Assembly (NCBI GenBank): GCA_903813345.2
Contig: CAIIXF020000009.1
Location: forward strand, 15,899,759-15,959,758
From: Owenia fusiformis
Lineage: Eukaryota; Annelida; Polychaeta; Sabellida; Oweniidae
Reading direction: 5' to 3'
Length of the DNA: 60,000 nt
Under the pieces are notes generated by a model. The model was not told the origin of the DNA, made no database searches, and worked only from the letters and a program-made list of their open reading frames with translations. Shown here piece by piece: positions 1-15,200 of this stretch (positions within the stretch are counted from its first letter, which is position 1; each line of letters opens with the position of its first letter). Both the position numbers and the translations under genes were made by a program.

Positions 1-73
1 TGCTACCCCTATTACAAATTTACTTGCTGTGGCAGCCAGCTGTCAAAGCAAATATTTCCATAAGGAAGCCTAC

Positions 74-244
74 CAATATTACATTCAGCCAAAGAGGCAG
101 CTCCAATGTTGGTGGTGGTAGTGGCTGGAGGGCACATCTCACAGACTCCAAACACATCAACTGTCCTGTTAGAGAATGAACCCTGAGGGCAGATATCACA
201 TTGTTCAAACCCTGATCCTACTTCATAACCAGGTGGACAGTAGA
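74..244 (-). CDS. Exon: GCC2/GCC3 repeat, type A (last in window)
   Basis: 171 nt, phase 1-1, six cysteines, opening with YCPPGYEV and closing with AECNI. Acceptor is ttatttcag and donor is GTAGGC. The next downstream exon lies off the left edge, so the 3' end of the gene is not in the window. Confidence 0.87.
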
Positions 245-3200
245 CTGAAATAAAGACAGTATACAATTCTGTTCAAATACAGGTTAATAAATGAATAATA
301 ATAACAGGGGCGGATCTGGGAACCAACAAGGGAGGGGGCCAAATTTCAGGTCAGAGAAAAATACTTCCACGCTTGCGCTGACAAAAACTTGGGCCCCTAA
401 AACCGAAAAGTGGGCCCAAAGTTTGAGGCCCATTTTCTTCAAAATTGGGCCTGAAATTAAAAAAATAAGGACTTACAGGGCAACGTAATGACCAAAAAGG
501 CCCACTTTTTGGGGCCTTAAAAAACTGTACTGTGAGAAAAGATGTAGATTGGCAATTACAAAAGATACATGTAACTCTTTTTGAGCATACAAGGCTTATT
601 TTGGGCATCCTATATAGAGTATTAATCTGTATAATTGATCATTAAACATGAAGGTATCAATTTCTTACATGCGCATGCTGTTTGGTTGACATTTCCCTCA
701 TGTGTTGTTGTATAGTTTACAGGACAAGCTGTACACGATGTCTGCCACTGGTCAGGCTGGTATGTTCCCACAGGGCAGAAGACACATGTATTATTGCTAA
801 CATTCCTGTATGTCCCTGCCTCACATGATACTGGAAAAGAAAAATATTTCCCTTAATTTCATCTAACCTCTTTATTAAAGGAATTCTGGGTGATAAAAAT
901 AACAAAATGTTGCTTCTGGGACAAGATCAAACAACTTTTACATCTTCTTTACCCTTCCTATTTTGTAATTCAACAATCAACACAAGTATACATACCATAT
1001 TTCAGCAGATATCGGACAAATTCATAAAAATATTTTTGATTGATCAAATCATCGATTATAAAACTGAAAGTGTTTTCTCAGAGGTCAGTGTGGAAATATT
1101 TAAATTATTTCAAATTTTGCTGTGGATTCGATTTTAAATGCTTCTAGGCTAAATGATCTTCAAATGCTTACTATGATTTCTATTTGTAATGTTTCGACTT
1201 CCCCACTTCATAAAAACAACATTATCACCATTTACTTCCCGTTCATCTTAAATAAAGATGATCTGAAAGTTGTCATGAACTACTTTCAATCCTCTAATCC
1301 TCTAAATAGAGCTTTTTAAGGTTCAATAGCCAACTTTGAATGGATTTTCATGCATAGTTTGGAAAGAGAACAACTAGAGAAGGTTTTAAACCATGAAACG
1401 ACTCTAAAGCCAGAAGAAAATTTTTTTGAATCATTTTATTGACTGTGAAGTACAGTGTGCCTATAATATAAACTACGAATGGGGAATAGTTTACGGTTCT
1501 TCCCGAATGATTTAATGCTAAGTTTCTATCATTTATAATTTATAATATGCAATAATGCATGCTTAAGCAGCAAGTCAAATTCATTTTTCTTCTGACCCGA
1601 CCCGAAATTACCCGACCCAAACACTTTTTTCTGGCCCAACTCGACTCAAAAGATATCCGACCCGTGACACCCCTACTATTATTAACACATACACACTAAT
1701 ACAACAAATTCCTGACACAAGAGCACTGTAGACATGGACTTACGAATGGAACAGTCTGCACTGCTGGTTGCTCCATTGTTAGGTGTGATATAGCCTTCGG
1801 GACAGGCCTGACAAACACCAAACACATCCTCAATGTTGTCCTTGTATGTGCCTCTTTCACACATCATACACGTCCTAGTTGTTACATTGCTTTCATAGCC
1901 AGATGGACAGAAAACTAAAATATAAATCATTTAATTACATGTATTGCAAAGAACTTGTATATGAATGTTTTAACCTTCACACATGTAAAAACCTATTTTC
2001 AGATATATGTATTTGTGTGACATTCCCAATAAGATATATATTTATATGAGTCATATATTTACATGTCTTGAAGCAATTTAAACTTGCATGTTGAAGGTCA
2101 AGTTCATATCAGTGATTTCTAGAGACAATGTACATGTATTGATGCATATCAATAAGAGATGGTGTAACATTAATGCAAACATCTCAATACACAGAAAATG
2201 ACAACAATGTTCAAAATATGACAACTACATCCCCTCTACATGTACAGCACATTTTTCTTTATACAAAATCATCATGGTGCTTTTTCCATATATACATGTA
2301 TATTCAATGCAATGAATATTCAAAACTTACATGTGCAGTCGGCTTGTCGGGTGCTTCCCTCAAAACTCGTTGTGTAGTTCACTGGACAGCTGGAACACTG
2401 CGTTTGCCATTTAGTGGACTGGTAGCTCCCTATACTACAGTTCACACATACATTCTCTGAAGTGTTAAGGTATGTGCCTGGACCACAATCACCTGCAAGG
2501 TTACGTGTAATTATTCTTATATTCCAGTAATTTGTTCTAACTCAATAGTTGCTCAAATGGCAGCAAATGTCTTGCCTATGGACTAATGGAGGATATGTGA
2601 AACCAAGTTGTCAATTTAGGGACTTATCTACTTACGAACAGTACATTGCTGCTTATCAGTAGCACCCTCCTGAGTAGCTATGAAGCCTGCAGTACATGGC
2701 TGACAGGAATCAAACAGACTGTTGTTGTTGCTTTTATATGTTTCCCTTGGACAAACCTCACAGCTCTGTGCACCAATAGTAGCATTGTGCTCATAGCCAC
2801 TTGGACAGTAAACTGGAAAGACACACAGTGATAAATAGCATACTTTCCAGAACAAAATTGAAATCAAAATAAAAGATTTTTGAGTTATGTATTTTAAACT
2901 TGCTTCAGTGTGACAGGAAACAGCTTCTCTAACTGAAAACTGGGTAAAACATCAACATAAAGGATTGGTATGGATATGGTGAACTTTTTGAAGTAAAGGG
3001 ACATATAAGGGACGTGTGGGAGGCCTACTAAAAACAATTCAGCATTTTGTAGCATTGTATAATCAATGTCAAACAGAGGTCATTTTATTCAAAATTAAAT
3101 AGACTTTATTTAGATAAATAGTTTGTGTGGATGATTTCCTCGGTATTGGCTGTGGAGGGGGGTCACAGCGCAAATTGACACCCTGTACATTTACAATGGG

Positions 3201-6200
3201 AATTGGTGCAAATTGACACCCTGTACATTTACAATGGGAATTGACTTACATTGGCAATCTGCAGCTTGTGAGCTACCATTGGAAAGGGTTGTGTAATTGG
3301 TAGTGCATACTATGCAAGTTATCTGGTTCCTTTCTGACTGATAGCTTCCAACTGGACAGTCCTGACAACTATCACTGCTGCTATTATAGTATCTACCAGC
3401 TGAGCATGATACTGGAAAACAGAAATAACTCAATATTGAATGGAAATATGGTATTGCAGTATGTACATTTAATTGTACCTTATCATCAAATTGAAGTTTT
3501 ACATATATGTTTATTTTTGGGAAGTAATGCTTTTCAAAGGACGATTCTCGGTTTGGAGAACAGTCTCCTGGGCTAATAATTTTTTCATGAAAAATATAGA
3601 AATATTACCCAAATCAAACTATGAATATCCGAAAGAGGACATTTAAATCTACAAGATGTAAAAATAACAAATTGGTCTGAAGCAGGGATAAGGTTCAATT
3701 AGACTGATTCAATAAAATACAAGTCTCGATTTGGGGAAAGAAGTTCATCAGTGTACTGCGCTAATATTTTTTTGCGAAAAATCTTGAAATATTACCCAAA
3801 TTAAATTATGATTATTCAAAAGAAGACATTCAAATCTATATTATGTAAAAAAATCAAATTTGTCCGAAGCAGGGATAATGCTCATTTAGATTGATGAACT
3901 TCGTTCTCCAAACCGAGAATCGTCCTTTACAATTTTGTGAACAAAATTTCACCACAATTTCCTCAGAACAGAATATGTGAGATTGACAGACTTGATTTGA
4001 TTTGATTTGAAAACTATATTTATTCAGGGTAGCTCTATCAGTACAAAACTGGTCTTCCTAGAGACCCAGTAATAATGTACAATTGTTTACAATATGTACA
4101 GTAAATATATAGAACATACAAATATATACAGTGCGTATAAAAAAAACGCAACATATCGGAAATCGCAACATCTCGGAAAAGCACAAAACAAGTGATAGCA
4201 ACATTGATTTTATTTAATGTACCATAAAGCCAAATATATCCTCTTTCCAATGGTATATCATTCGTTGATATTGGGTCATGGTTGGGTGAGAATCATTCCT
4301 TTTGCAAAGTGGGCCAAAATTGCCTTTAGACCAAGTTATAAACAATGTGAAAGTCAGTGTAAGGCGCCCGATGCAATATTGGAAGAAAACATTAAACCAA
4401 CGATGACTGCATCCTTTTCATTCAATGTACCAAAAAGCCAAATTATTCCTCTTTGCAATGGAATGTCATTCATTCACACGGAGTCATTCATGGCCGAATA
4501 ATCATGAATTTTGCAAAGTGGGGCAAAATTCAGCTTGGTCCCAAGTTTTAAAAATCGCAAAAGTCAGTGCACAGGGCATAAGGGCTGGAAAAAGGTGTAA
4601 CAGGTGTGGTAGGCAGTAAAGTGTTCATACTCATAGTCTTGCAAGAATATATCCTATACCCTCCAAATGGCCACCACTTCTTTGCACACAAAGATGCGCT
4701 CATCTCACCATGTCATGCATGGTTTAGCCCTAAGGCATCTGTTGGTTTAGGCAGAGAACGGCAGCCCATTAAGGCAATTCTTTCTTGAAGTTTTTCAATA
4801 TCATTTGGAGAAACGGTTAACACTCTACTCCTGAGATAGCTCCAAAAGAAAAAGTCAGGTCAGGAGGACTTCTATCAGCACTAAGCTCTTGAACTGACCT
4901 TTGAAATATCTGAAACTTGGTCAGGAGCCGACTTTGACCTGCTGTGCAAATGAAAGGATTTCTCATCCAACCATGACCACATGTGAAAGAATGACATATC
5001 ATTGCAAATGGTACATTGAATGAAATTAGTTTTGTGATTTTATGAGATAACTGCATGTTGTGTTTTTTTGATACACCCTGTATAGGACCATGGGCCATCT
5101 ATATGGATCGTCAAAGTATGCATTTACATGAAACATAGAGAACAACTTATACGAGAATTACATGAATATATGGAACAATGTCTTTAGATAATGCATTTAT
5201 ATCATTTTTATTTTCTGATCTGATACAATTGTTTATATGTATGCTTTCTTAAAAGATACATAAAGTGAATAATTAAAAACAGTTTTGAATATATGGGGGA
5301 GAGATGCCTGAAATGGCCTGGTACATTAAAATTGATTTCCTGTATCTAATCATTTCCTGGATTGGAGTCCAATTTAGGGAGTCTGTTGGATACAGACAAG
5401 GTTGAATAATAATACAAATGCATTTTAAGAATACAACCATATAATTATAATATCAAGCAAGGTAAAAAAATAAAACATTCAAGTAATACTAGCAATTAGA
5501 TTAGTCATTAAAATCATTTATAATTTATAACAGATAGATAAATCAATATGGAGTAAAGTAGGTTTCATAAAATTTGCATACACCATGCCTAATATCTAAT
5601 AAATATGCCATTTTTTATTTGGAAGACCCAAAGATCCATAGAATGTATCACCAATAGGCCTTTGTACTAGCTGCATCTACCAGCATTCTACGAAAACACC
5701 CCCCCCCCATCATTTCAAAGTCTATTGCAATTGAAAGTATACATTCTGTACATTAATGAACAAATTGACAAATAACATAGATGTTACAAGAAATATACAT
5801 GTTACAATCCTAAACTCAAGTAAACCACACTACTTACACAAACTACATTGTGCCACTGATGTAGATCCATTTCCAGTTGTTATTCTGTCCTGTGGGCAAC
5901 CAAGGCATGAAAACCTATCAATTGTGTTGTCCTTATAGAACCCCTGCAAACAGTCTACACACGTCCCATTAGATGAGCCCTCTTCTGCACCATCAGGACA
6001 AACATCTGTAACAAATCAAATATCTTTGCATTCTTTCAGGTAGATACTCTTCTCAAAATATCTAGATACATGAGATACTTGGGTGAATAAGTGGGCAACA
6101 GATGGAAAATTAGTGGGCAACAGATACTTGGGTACATGTAAATGAGTGGACAACAGATACTTGGGTGAATGAGTGGGCAACAGATACTTGGGTGAATGAG

Positions 6201-9200
6201 TGGGCAACAGATACTTGGGTGAATGAGCGGGCAACAGATACTTGGGTGAATGAGTGGGCAACAGATACTTGGGTGAATGAGTGGGCAACAGATACTTGGG
6301 TGAATGAGCGGGCAACAGATACTTGGGTACATGTAAATGAGTGGACAACAGATACTTGGGTGAATGAGTGGGCAACAGATACTTGGGTGAATGAGTGGGC
6401 AACAGATACTTGGGTGAATAAGTGGACAACAGATACTTGGGTGAATGAGCGGGCAACAGATACTTGGGTGAATGAGTGGGCAACAGATACTTGGGTGAAT
6501 GAGTGGGCAACAGATACTTGGGTGAATGAGTGGGCAACAGATACTTGGGTGAATGAGCGGGCAACAGATACTTGGGTGAATGAGTGGGCAACAGATACTT
6601 GGGTGAATGAGCGGGCAACAGATACTTGGGTACATGTAAATGAGTGGACAACAGATACTTGGGTGAATGAGCGGGCAACAGATACTTGGGTGAATAAGTG
6701 GACAACAGATACTTGGGTGAATGAGCCGACAACAGATACTTGGGTGAATCAGTGGGCAACAGATACTTGGGTGAATGAGTGGGCAACAGATACTTGGGTG
6801 AATGAGCGGGCAACAGATACTTGGGTGAATGAGTGGGCAACAGATACTTGGGTGAATGAGTGGGCAACAGATACTTGGGTGAATGAGCGGGCAACAGATA
6901 GTTTGGTGAATGAGTGGGCAACAGATACTTGGGTGAATGAGTGGGCAACAGATACTTTGGTGAATGAGTGGGCAACAGATACTTGGGTGAATGAGTGGGC
7001 AACAGATACTTTGGTGAATGAGCGGGCAACATATACTTGGGTGAATGAGCGGGCAACATATACTTGGGTGAATGACCGGGCAACAGATCATATAACAAAG
7101 AAATGGTGAAAAGGTTCTGTGGAAATCATGAATGTTTTATTAGAAATAAAGGAAACAGGTAGCAATGTAAGAAATGATATGTGATCATACTGTAATGACT
7201 CAGCCACATAGAAGCACTTCATTCACAACAAATGACAAAATTGAACTTTTTAAATTACATATATGAGCCTGGCCATAGGGAAACAGCTCTTATCACAAAA
7301 ATTTAAATTGTTCTACAGAGCCAAAAATGTGCCAAAGATTAAAAGGGAAATGTGCTAAATTCAAATCTGACATTTTGGTCTATATGTGCAAGGAAATATT
7401 GTTAAAACAAATGTCATGGCTCATTTGAAAGGTCTCTTTGTGCTTTTTAAGATAAACAAAAAATAAGAATATTGAATAAATCTGTGATAAGACCCCTTTT
7501 CCTGTGGCCTGGCTCATATATAGAACTTCATAAGCCCGTCTTGATTTACATGAAACTACCATGACTCACTTACATTTACATTGAGAAGAGTTGGAAGCAC
7601 CCTCTCCCACTGTTGAATATTTAGCAGGGCAGGCCATACAAGATATCTGCCATTTCTCACTCTGGAACTCCCCTACTGGGCATGGCTCACATGCATTGCT
7701 GGAGACATCCAGGTATGTCCCAGGGTAGCATGATGCTATAAATATGCATGATATGGTGGTTGCTATACTATTACTAGTAATACATATATTGAGACTTATG
7801 CACAGTGAGTACTGCATAGATGATGGCTGATATGGCTAATTAGGTTGGTTTGGTTGTTTTGGTTTATATCACAACCCAATAAGGTGTGTATCAATGATTA
7901 ACTTTCCTGTTATCTCAAAATCTGCTTGGAATTATACCATTGGATTACTATGGGAAATTCCTCAAAGAGAAAATTCTAGGGATTAAGGAATGGGTACCAT
8001 TTACACAATTTGAGAAATTATTGGCATACATGAAATCTATTTAAAACAGCATTTATATTATTCAAGAGCATTCATAATCAATGATTCCCAGCCCTCTGAA
8101 GTTTGAAAAATAAAAATACCATAATCCTTGAAAATGAGAAATATTTTTCGGGGTGCATTCTTAAAGTAAATAAAATGTTTTAAAGTGTATTGATATTTTT
8201 TAGATGAAAAACACAAGCGAAATGCATGGAAAACTCTGCCGATCCATTCTACAAACAACTCACGGTCCTTTATTCAAACATCATTTGGTGATTTATAAAT
8301 ACATGTAAACACTGAATTATTATATGTACTTACGTAGTGAGCATTCAGCAACTGATGTTGCACCAACAGTCCCAGTTATATTACTCCCGGGACACAGCTG
8401 GCAGGTGCTAAAAATGTCTAGACTGTTGTCTTTATAGAACTCCCTCCCACATTTGCGGCATGATTCTGTGTTTGGTATAATTTCTGAGCCAGATGGACAA
8501 TAGACTGGAATTAACCGTTATTTTAATGAGTTGAAATAAAACATCACAAGTGAGAAAACTAAGTGTGTATTCACTAGAAATTTTCAAAGCATTTCTACTT
8601 TTCAAAATGGTATATTAAAGCCCAAAACCAGATTTTAACAGGATGTTACGCCTTTATGTACAATATATGACATTGAATCAATACATTTAATGTATGTTTA
8701 TTAAAACACAATTTTGAAATTCTAAACAATAAAGCAAATATAACACTAACATGTGCAATAAGAATTGTTATCTGCCCCTGTCGTGTTGGTGGTATAGTTG
8801 GTGCTACAGCTGATGCAGCTGTTCTGCCACACATCTGTCTGGTAGGTCCCTACAGGGCACAGCTGACAACTGTTCTCAGTCTCATTCAGAAACTGGCCAG
8901 CTTCACATGCAGCTAAAATTTTAAATTTCTGTTATGTAATACTTCAGTATAAATATTCAGTTTTGATTGGTACATCAAAAGTTGACAATATATTAAATTG
9001 CTATTGAAGTACATGTACTATTGACCCCTACTGAGGTACTGCTGACCAATATTGCAAAGAAAATGACAACTTCTACATGTACATTAAATCTTACTGTACT
9101 CTAGTTAGGTATAAAGCAATGAATGTTGTTAAGCAGAAGATGCAATATTTTTTGGTAATGTGGTATTTGTGATATTGGTTCATGCGATACCTGCGGGATA

Positions 9201-12200
9201 TGCAATATCCTGCAACTATTTCTGTGGTATATTGCACATATGAGAGGTTAGTGTGGCATATGATATTCCGTAAGGTGAGAACAAGGTACAGACAATGTAA
9301 AATTAAGCCTCAATTGGACTGATCATGAGAATCTACACTAAATAGAAAACATGTATATCTTTACAAAACATTTGTTGAAATTGTTGACCTTTCTCTAATG
9401 TCAACGAGAAAATTGTTTACTTGAACTGGTAACCTTGAAAAAAGCTCATCTTAACATACTGCCTTTCTCAATAATTATTGGAAGTTATAATCAAGAAAAT
9501 TCATAAAATATTCAAGGCATCTCTACCGGATATTGATGAGAAAATTACAAAGAAAATATATACAAGAACACAAATGTGTACAAAATGTCCCCACCAATGG
9601 GTGATCCCATCAAATGGTTATCCTGAAAATGAGTAGACAAGACTTTACCAACACAATTTTAATTGATCCGTCACACAGTTAACTAGAAAACATGTAAACA
9701 AGACTTTACAGACAAGATTTTAGGATGGAAAATCCAAAATGGCTGCCTTGACATTTACCCAGAATGTCAAAAAACTAATCTGTTCCTAGATTTTCATACT
9801 AAGAATCATCCCTGAAAATATGACATTGATCTACCAAATGGTTCACCTGAAAACGCGTAGACAAGACTTTACAGACAAGATTTTAGGACAGAAAATCCAA
9901 AATGGCTGCCATGACATTTACACAGAATGCCAAAAAACTAATCAGATGTAGATTTTCACACTAAGAATCATCCCTGAAAATTTGAAATTGATCTACCAAA
10001 CGGTTCACCTAAAAACGCGTAGACAAGACTTTACAGGCATGATTTTAAGACAGAAAATCCAAAATGGCTGCCTTGACATTTATCCAGAATGCCAAAAAAC
10101 TAATCAGATCTAGATTTTCATACTAAGAATCATCCCTAAAAATTTGAAATTGATCTACAGAACGGTTCACCTGGAAATGCATAGACAAGACTTTACAGAC
10201 AAGATTTTAGGACAGAAAATCCAAAATGGCTGCCTTGACATTTGCCCAGAATGCCAAAAAACTAATCAGTTCTACATTTCCATACTAAGAATCATCTCTG
10301 AAAATTTGAAATTGATCTACCAAACGGTTCACCTGAAAACGCGTAGACAAGACTTTACAGACAAGATTTTAGGACGGAAAATCCAAAATTGCTGCCTTGA
10401 CATTTACCCAGAATGCCAAAAAACAAATCAGATCTAGATTTTTATACTAAGAATCATCCCTGAAAATTTGAAATTGATCCACCAAACGGTTCACCTGAAA
10501 TCACGTAGACAAGACTTCACAGACAAGATTTTAGGACGGAAAAATCCAAAATGGCCGACAATAAAAAAGTGATTATGTGTTTTTGCTGATTTCTTCTTAC
10601 AAAATTATCACATATTACTACTTTTAACAATAACATAGGCTTTTACAACAAAGTAGATCTGAAATTATTTATAAAGCTACTAAATAGTTAAAGTATGAAA
10701 ACTCAAAAACACCATTCAATATGATACAAAGTATTATCGTGCGCTAACTTTTCTTAAGACATTCAAAATGGCTGACATGACTGAGCTAACAGGTCCAAAA
10801 CCTAATCAGATCTAGAATGAAGTGAGCTGAACAAGATGTTAAAGTTTTAAAAGCAACTGTGAAGCCGTTTTTCTTAAAGTTTGCAGACAAGGATTTTAGC
10901 ATTTGACTTCAAAATGGCCGACAGGAAGTAGGTATTGAGTCAAAATTTTTTCATCCAGATCTGTATGCACTCATAAGTTATCCCTGAAAATTTGAAGGTG
11001 ATATCTGTAGCGGTTTTGGAGAAAACTCCCAGACGTACGGACAGACGGACGGACAGACGGACGGACAGACGGACGGACGTACGGACGGACAGACGGACGC
11101 GCCTAGGCCGACAATATGGCCCCACACTATGTGGTGGGGACATAATAAAAGAAAGATATTGAACAGTAGTTTGGTAATTGCGAAAATTTTGACTTACTTA
11201 AAAAGGCCATAGAAGTCAACGTAGATCTCACTTGCTCAGATTCGGAATCCTGAGCAAATTTCCTATTAAATTGATACCAATTTTGATAGATAGAACACTT
11301 TGAAATTCATCCATTTTTGGGTGTCAAATAAATTGATATAAAATGAAAAAAATTGACCTAGATTTTGACCTTTGACCTAGATAAAAATTTGACCCCATTT
11401 CTGGGTACCCTAACTCACTATATAAATAGACTTTTCCAAAGTCTTCTAGTTTATAGTTACTGAGAAAACAGTTTGAGATAAGATTTTCAATCTAGAGTCT
11501 AATTATGATTTAGAATAACATCCTCATATAAGCTTGATTTCTCAGACAGGCATTGAAGATGGAGTACTTACGAATGGTACACTGGGCTTCAGATGTGGCA
11601 TTTGTGCCTGCTGTTATAAAACCACTAGGACATGTTTGGCACATGGAGAGTTCATCTACATTGTTGTCCTTGTATGTCCCCCTTGGACACCCTGCACAGT
11701 TTGTGGCATTCACCTCATAGCCAGATGGACAGTAAACTACATACATGTGAAGATAAAAAGACTATTACTGTGGGGATAAAAAGGCTATTACTACATATAC
11801 ATGGCGATAAAAAGGCTGTTACTACATGTAAGTAGTAATAGTTAAAAGGCTATTACTACATATACATGGCAATAAAAAGGCTGTTACTACATGTAAGTAG
11901 TAATAGTTAAAAGGCTATTACTACATATACATGGCAATAAAAAGGCTATTACTACATGTACATGGCAATAAAAAGGCTATTACTACATGTAGGTGGCGAT
12001 AAAAAGGCTATTACTACATTTTAATGATGTGTTTTGTTGTAATACTTGGCATAAAAATGAAGGTTTTCATTAACCTAAATACCATACCAAACAAAGATAC
12101 ACTCCCCTCCATAATTTGGCAACCTTAGCTCCCCATTGAACTACATGTTAAAGCCCCTTTACCTTTGAATTTTCATTTACTTAACCTGCGATGAAAATAC

Positions 12201-15200
12201 TTATAGGTCTTTAAAGTCTTTTTTTTTCAACAAACCCCTCCCATTGAAAAAACACAGGAGGCAAAAAATGATTTTCAAAAAACGACTTTGAAGCCAACCC
12301 TCATTACCATTTTCAATGTTTTGTAGCAAAGCATCATGTCAACGATGTTTACTAAAACCTTTTATATATATGCCGCATCACCTTCTTTGAAGCATTATGC
12401 AGTGTTTTTATTACTTGAACAACAAAAACATTGCGCCATGCAGATTTTCGCAGATGTATTGCAGATATTTGCACCCTGTGGGCACCATATCATTGACATT
12501 TTTCAAATTCTATATTCTTTTGTTAATCTAAAGAACTTATTTTTTACCCAAATCATCTGATATCATACTTAAAATGCAGTTATGTGGTAAAACGTAGAAA
12601 ATACACATTATTAATAGAAAGCAACCTTGTTTTAAGCAACCTTTCTAAACCTTTTAGAAAGCAACCTTATGAAACCCCAATTTAGAGGGAAAGGAAAAAC
12701 GAAATGTATTTTTCTGAATAAGGGAAGTCATTACTTTCAAACGGTATGTTCTTTTTTGTGGTGGAGTGGACAATGACACTTCATTTTAGGAGCAGCTCAG
12801 GGACTATTAGTGTTCAAAGGGGTAATACCTCTAAAATCAATAAATATATAGAGAAAAGCAAGAACAATTACAAAGAGTCATGAATTATATAAATATGTGA
12901 TGTTAGAAATACTTTATCTGTTTGTAAATAACTTTAAACGTAACTTATATCATATACTTATGACACATATTTAAACTTTAAAACAAATACATTAAATTTT
13001 GATCTTTTTTAAAAAATATCATTGATTTTCAGAGAAACAAATACCTTGGCACTTTATCATACATTGAACCGTGATTATAATAAAATTAAGTAAAAGAATC
13101 AAAGTCCTTTATTTTACCCATACTATGTGAAGATATGTAGTATAACCCTGCTTTTTAACCAACCTTTTGGAATCAAAGGGTTAATTATTCAAAAATGCTA
13201 AAAAAGCTAAAAAAAACAACATTTCTATTCAAGAATATTAATTTGTCACTACCATAAGCCAGATGAAAATTTATTTTGAAGCCACCCCTTTAGAGCAACA
13301 GGAGCAATATGTTTAAATGAGCAAACTATTTTTAAGGGTATTTCAAGTAAAGAAAAAGAGTAAGAAACACTGGAATAATTTTAAATATAAAAAAAACGTT
13401 TATGGAATTAGAAATGAGCACAACCAGGGTAACTACCATGCAGTGGCCATGATGATAATAACCTCCCACGAGTTTGATAAAAATGTGAACTCACATGTAC
13501 AAGCAGATGCATTGGTGGCCTGAAGTCCAACAGTTGTATAAGAGGCATTACATAAGATACATTCAGTCTGCCACCTTGCTGGCTGGTAACTTCCCTTCTC
13601 ACAAGGGAAGCACTGGTTCAGTGTCACATTCAAGTAGAACCCTTTGCCACATGATACTGCAATGATAATGTAAATATCATGATATACACATATGGTCTAT
13701 TTGTTTTGTCTTCCTACATTGTAAGTACACATTCAATTTTGCAAGTGATAATTGCTAATTGCTAATCACATAAATATGAATCTCAAATAACAATCGATGC
13801 TGTCATAGTGTGTCGATTTAATCAGGTCAAACAATGTAATGTAAACAATGTCAAACAATGTCAGATGTAAACAATCATTAATCCTTTTTTGTGTAAATAA
13901 GACCAATTAAATTGTCAACCTACATATGTTACACTGGTCTAAGGAGGTAGAGTTACGCCCATAGGTGATAAAATTAGGAGGACAACTCTGACACATTCCA
14001 AGGTCGTCTTCTAGATTGTTCTTGTATTCTCCAATTTCACAGGCCTGGCATGTGCTTCCGTTCACCTGGTAACCACTTGGACAAAAAACTGAAAACACAT
14101 GAATACCATGAGTACCATGGCAATTGGGCTCACAAAGTGAAACAGCATTCAAACAACCCCTGTGGAACCTTCAAAAGCCATGTTTGCATTTACAACTCAA
14201 AAAGTAATATTTCAATAATAAAAGTGGTGGCTATCTTGAATCATTGCAACATATTATGTTGTCAAAAGTTGTAGACATTATTTTTAAAATAAGGCACATG
14301 TAGATGAACCTGTACAATTTCAGGCATATAGATGGGAAAAATGAGGACCCAAAAAGCCAAAAACCTGATTTTCAGTAATATTACTGACATTTTTAACCCA
14401 TCCATCCTTTTGATATCAAGAAAAGTAGAATTTAGGAGCAGCCCTTATGACTCCCTATGACTAGGGAGTGGACTTACTGAGGCAGTCACTTGAAGCATTA
14501 GAGCCAACACCAACTGTTGTCTGATTCATCATGCATGGTATACAGCTGGTCTGTAGAGCCTCTGGCTGGTAGCTACTCCTGGGACATGGTTCACAAACAT
14601 TGCCACTTTCATTCCTGAACTCACCAGGTCCACAAGAAACTATGAAATAAAAGTTAAATTATAAATAAACAAGTGAATCTAACATTTTTCATAAATTGCC
14701 GAGCAGACAATACACTATGAGTACATGTATAATCTTTAACTGTGCAACAAGTCAAAGTATTTTCCTTACCTATGCTACAGTCACTGGCTGAGGTTGAATT
14801 CACAGAAAGAGTTGTATAAGAGTTATTGCATGGCTGACAGACTCCAAATTCATCAATGGTGTTATCTTTGTATTTGCCCACTGGACACCCCTGACACAAT
14901 GATCCATTCACCTCCTCTCCAGATGGGCAGTAAACTACAAAAAGACCATGGCCAAAAAATTCATCATCGACATTGATTATGGAACCCTGTGTATGAACCA
15001 TATGGATTTGGAGCCTTGTTTTGGACATGGAGACCTGTGTTCCGACTTCTGAAGCCCTGTGTTTGATTTGAAACCCTATGTTTGGACAGAAGTCCAATGT
15101 TTCATCCCTGCAGGAGTCCTCGACTTTGAGACCTGTGGATTTATGGAGCCCCATGTTTGGATTTGGAGTTTTTGCATTCTAGAGCGCTGTTTTAGATATA

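Noticed and set aside
6016-7109. Open frames of 314-360 codons on both strands
   Set aside because: They are products of the 27-bp array, which keeps frames open because 27 is a multiple of three.
10144-10437. 97-codon plus-strand open frame with an internal repeat
   Set aside because: It spans two 162-bp tandem units. The period is a multiple of three, so the open frame is a by-product.
12336-12560. 74-codon plus-strand open frame
   Set aside because: Low-complexity hydrophobic translation in an AT-rich intron, without splice sites or family resemblance.
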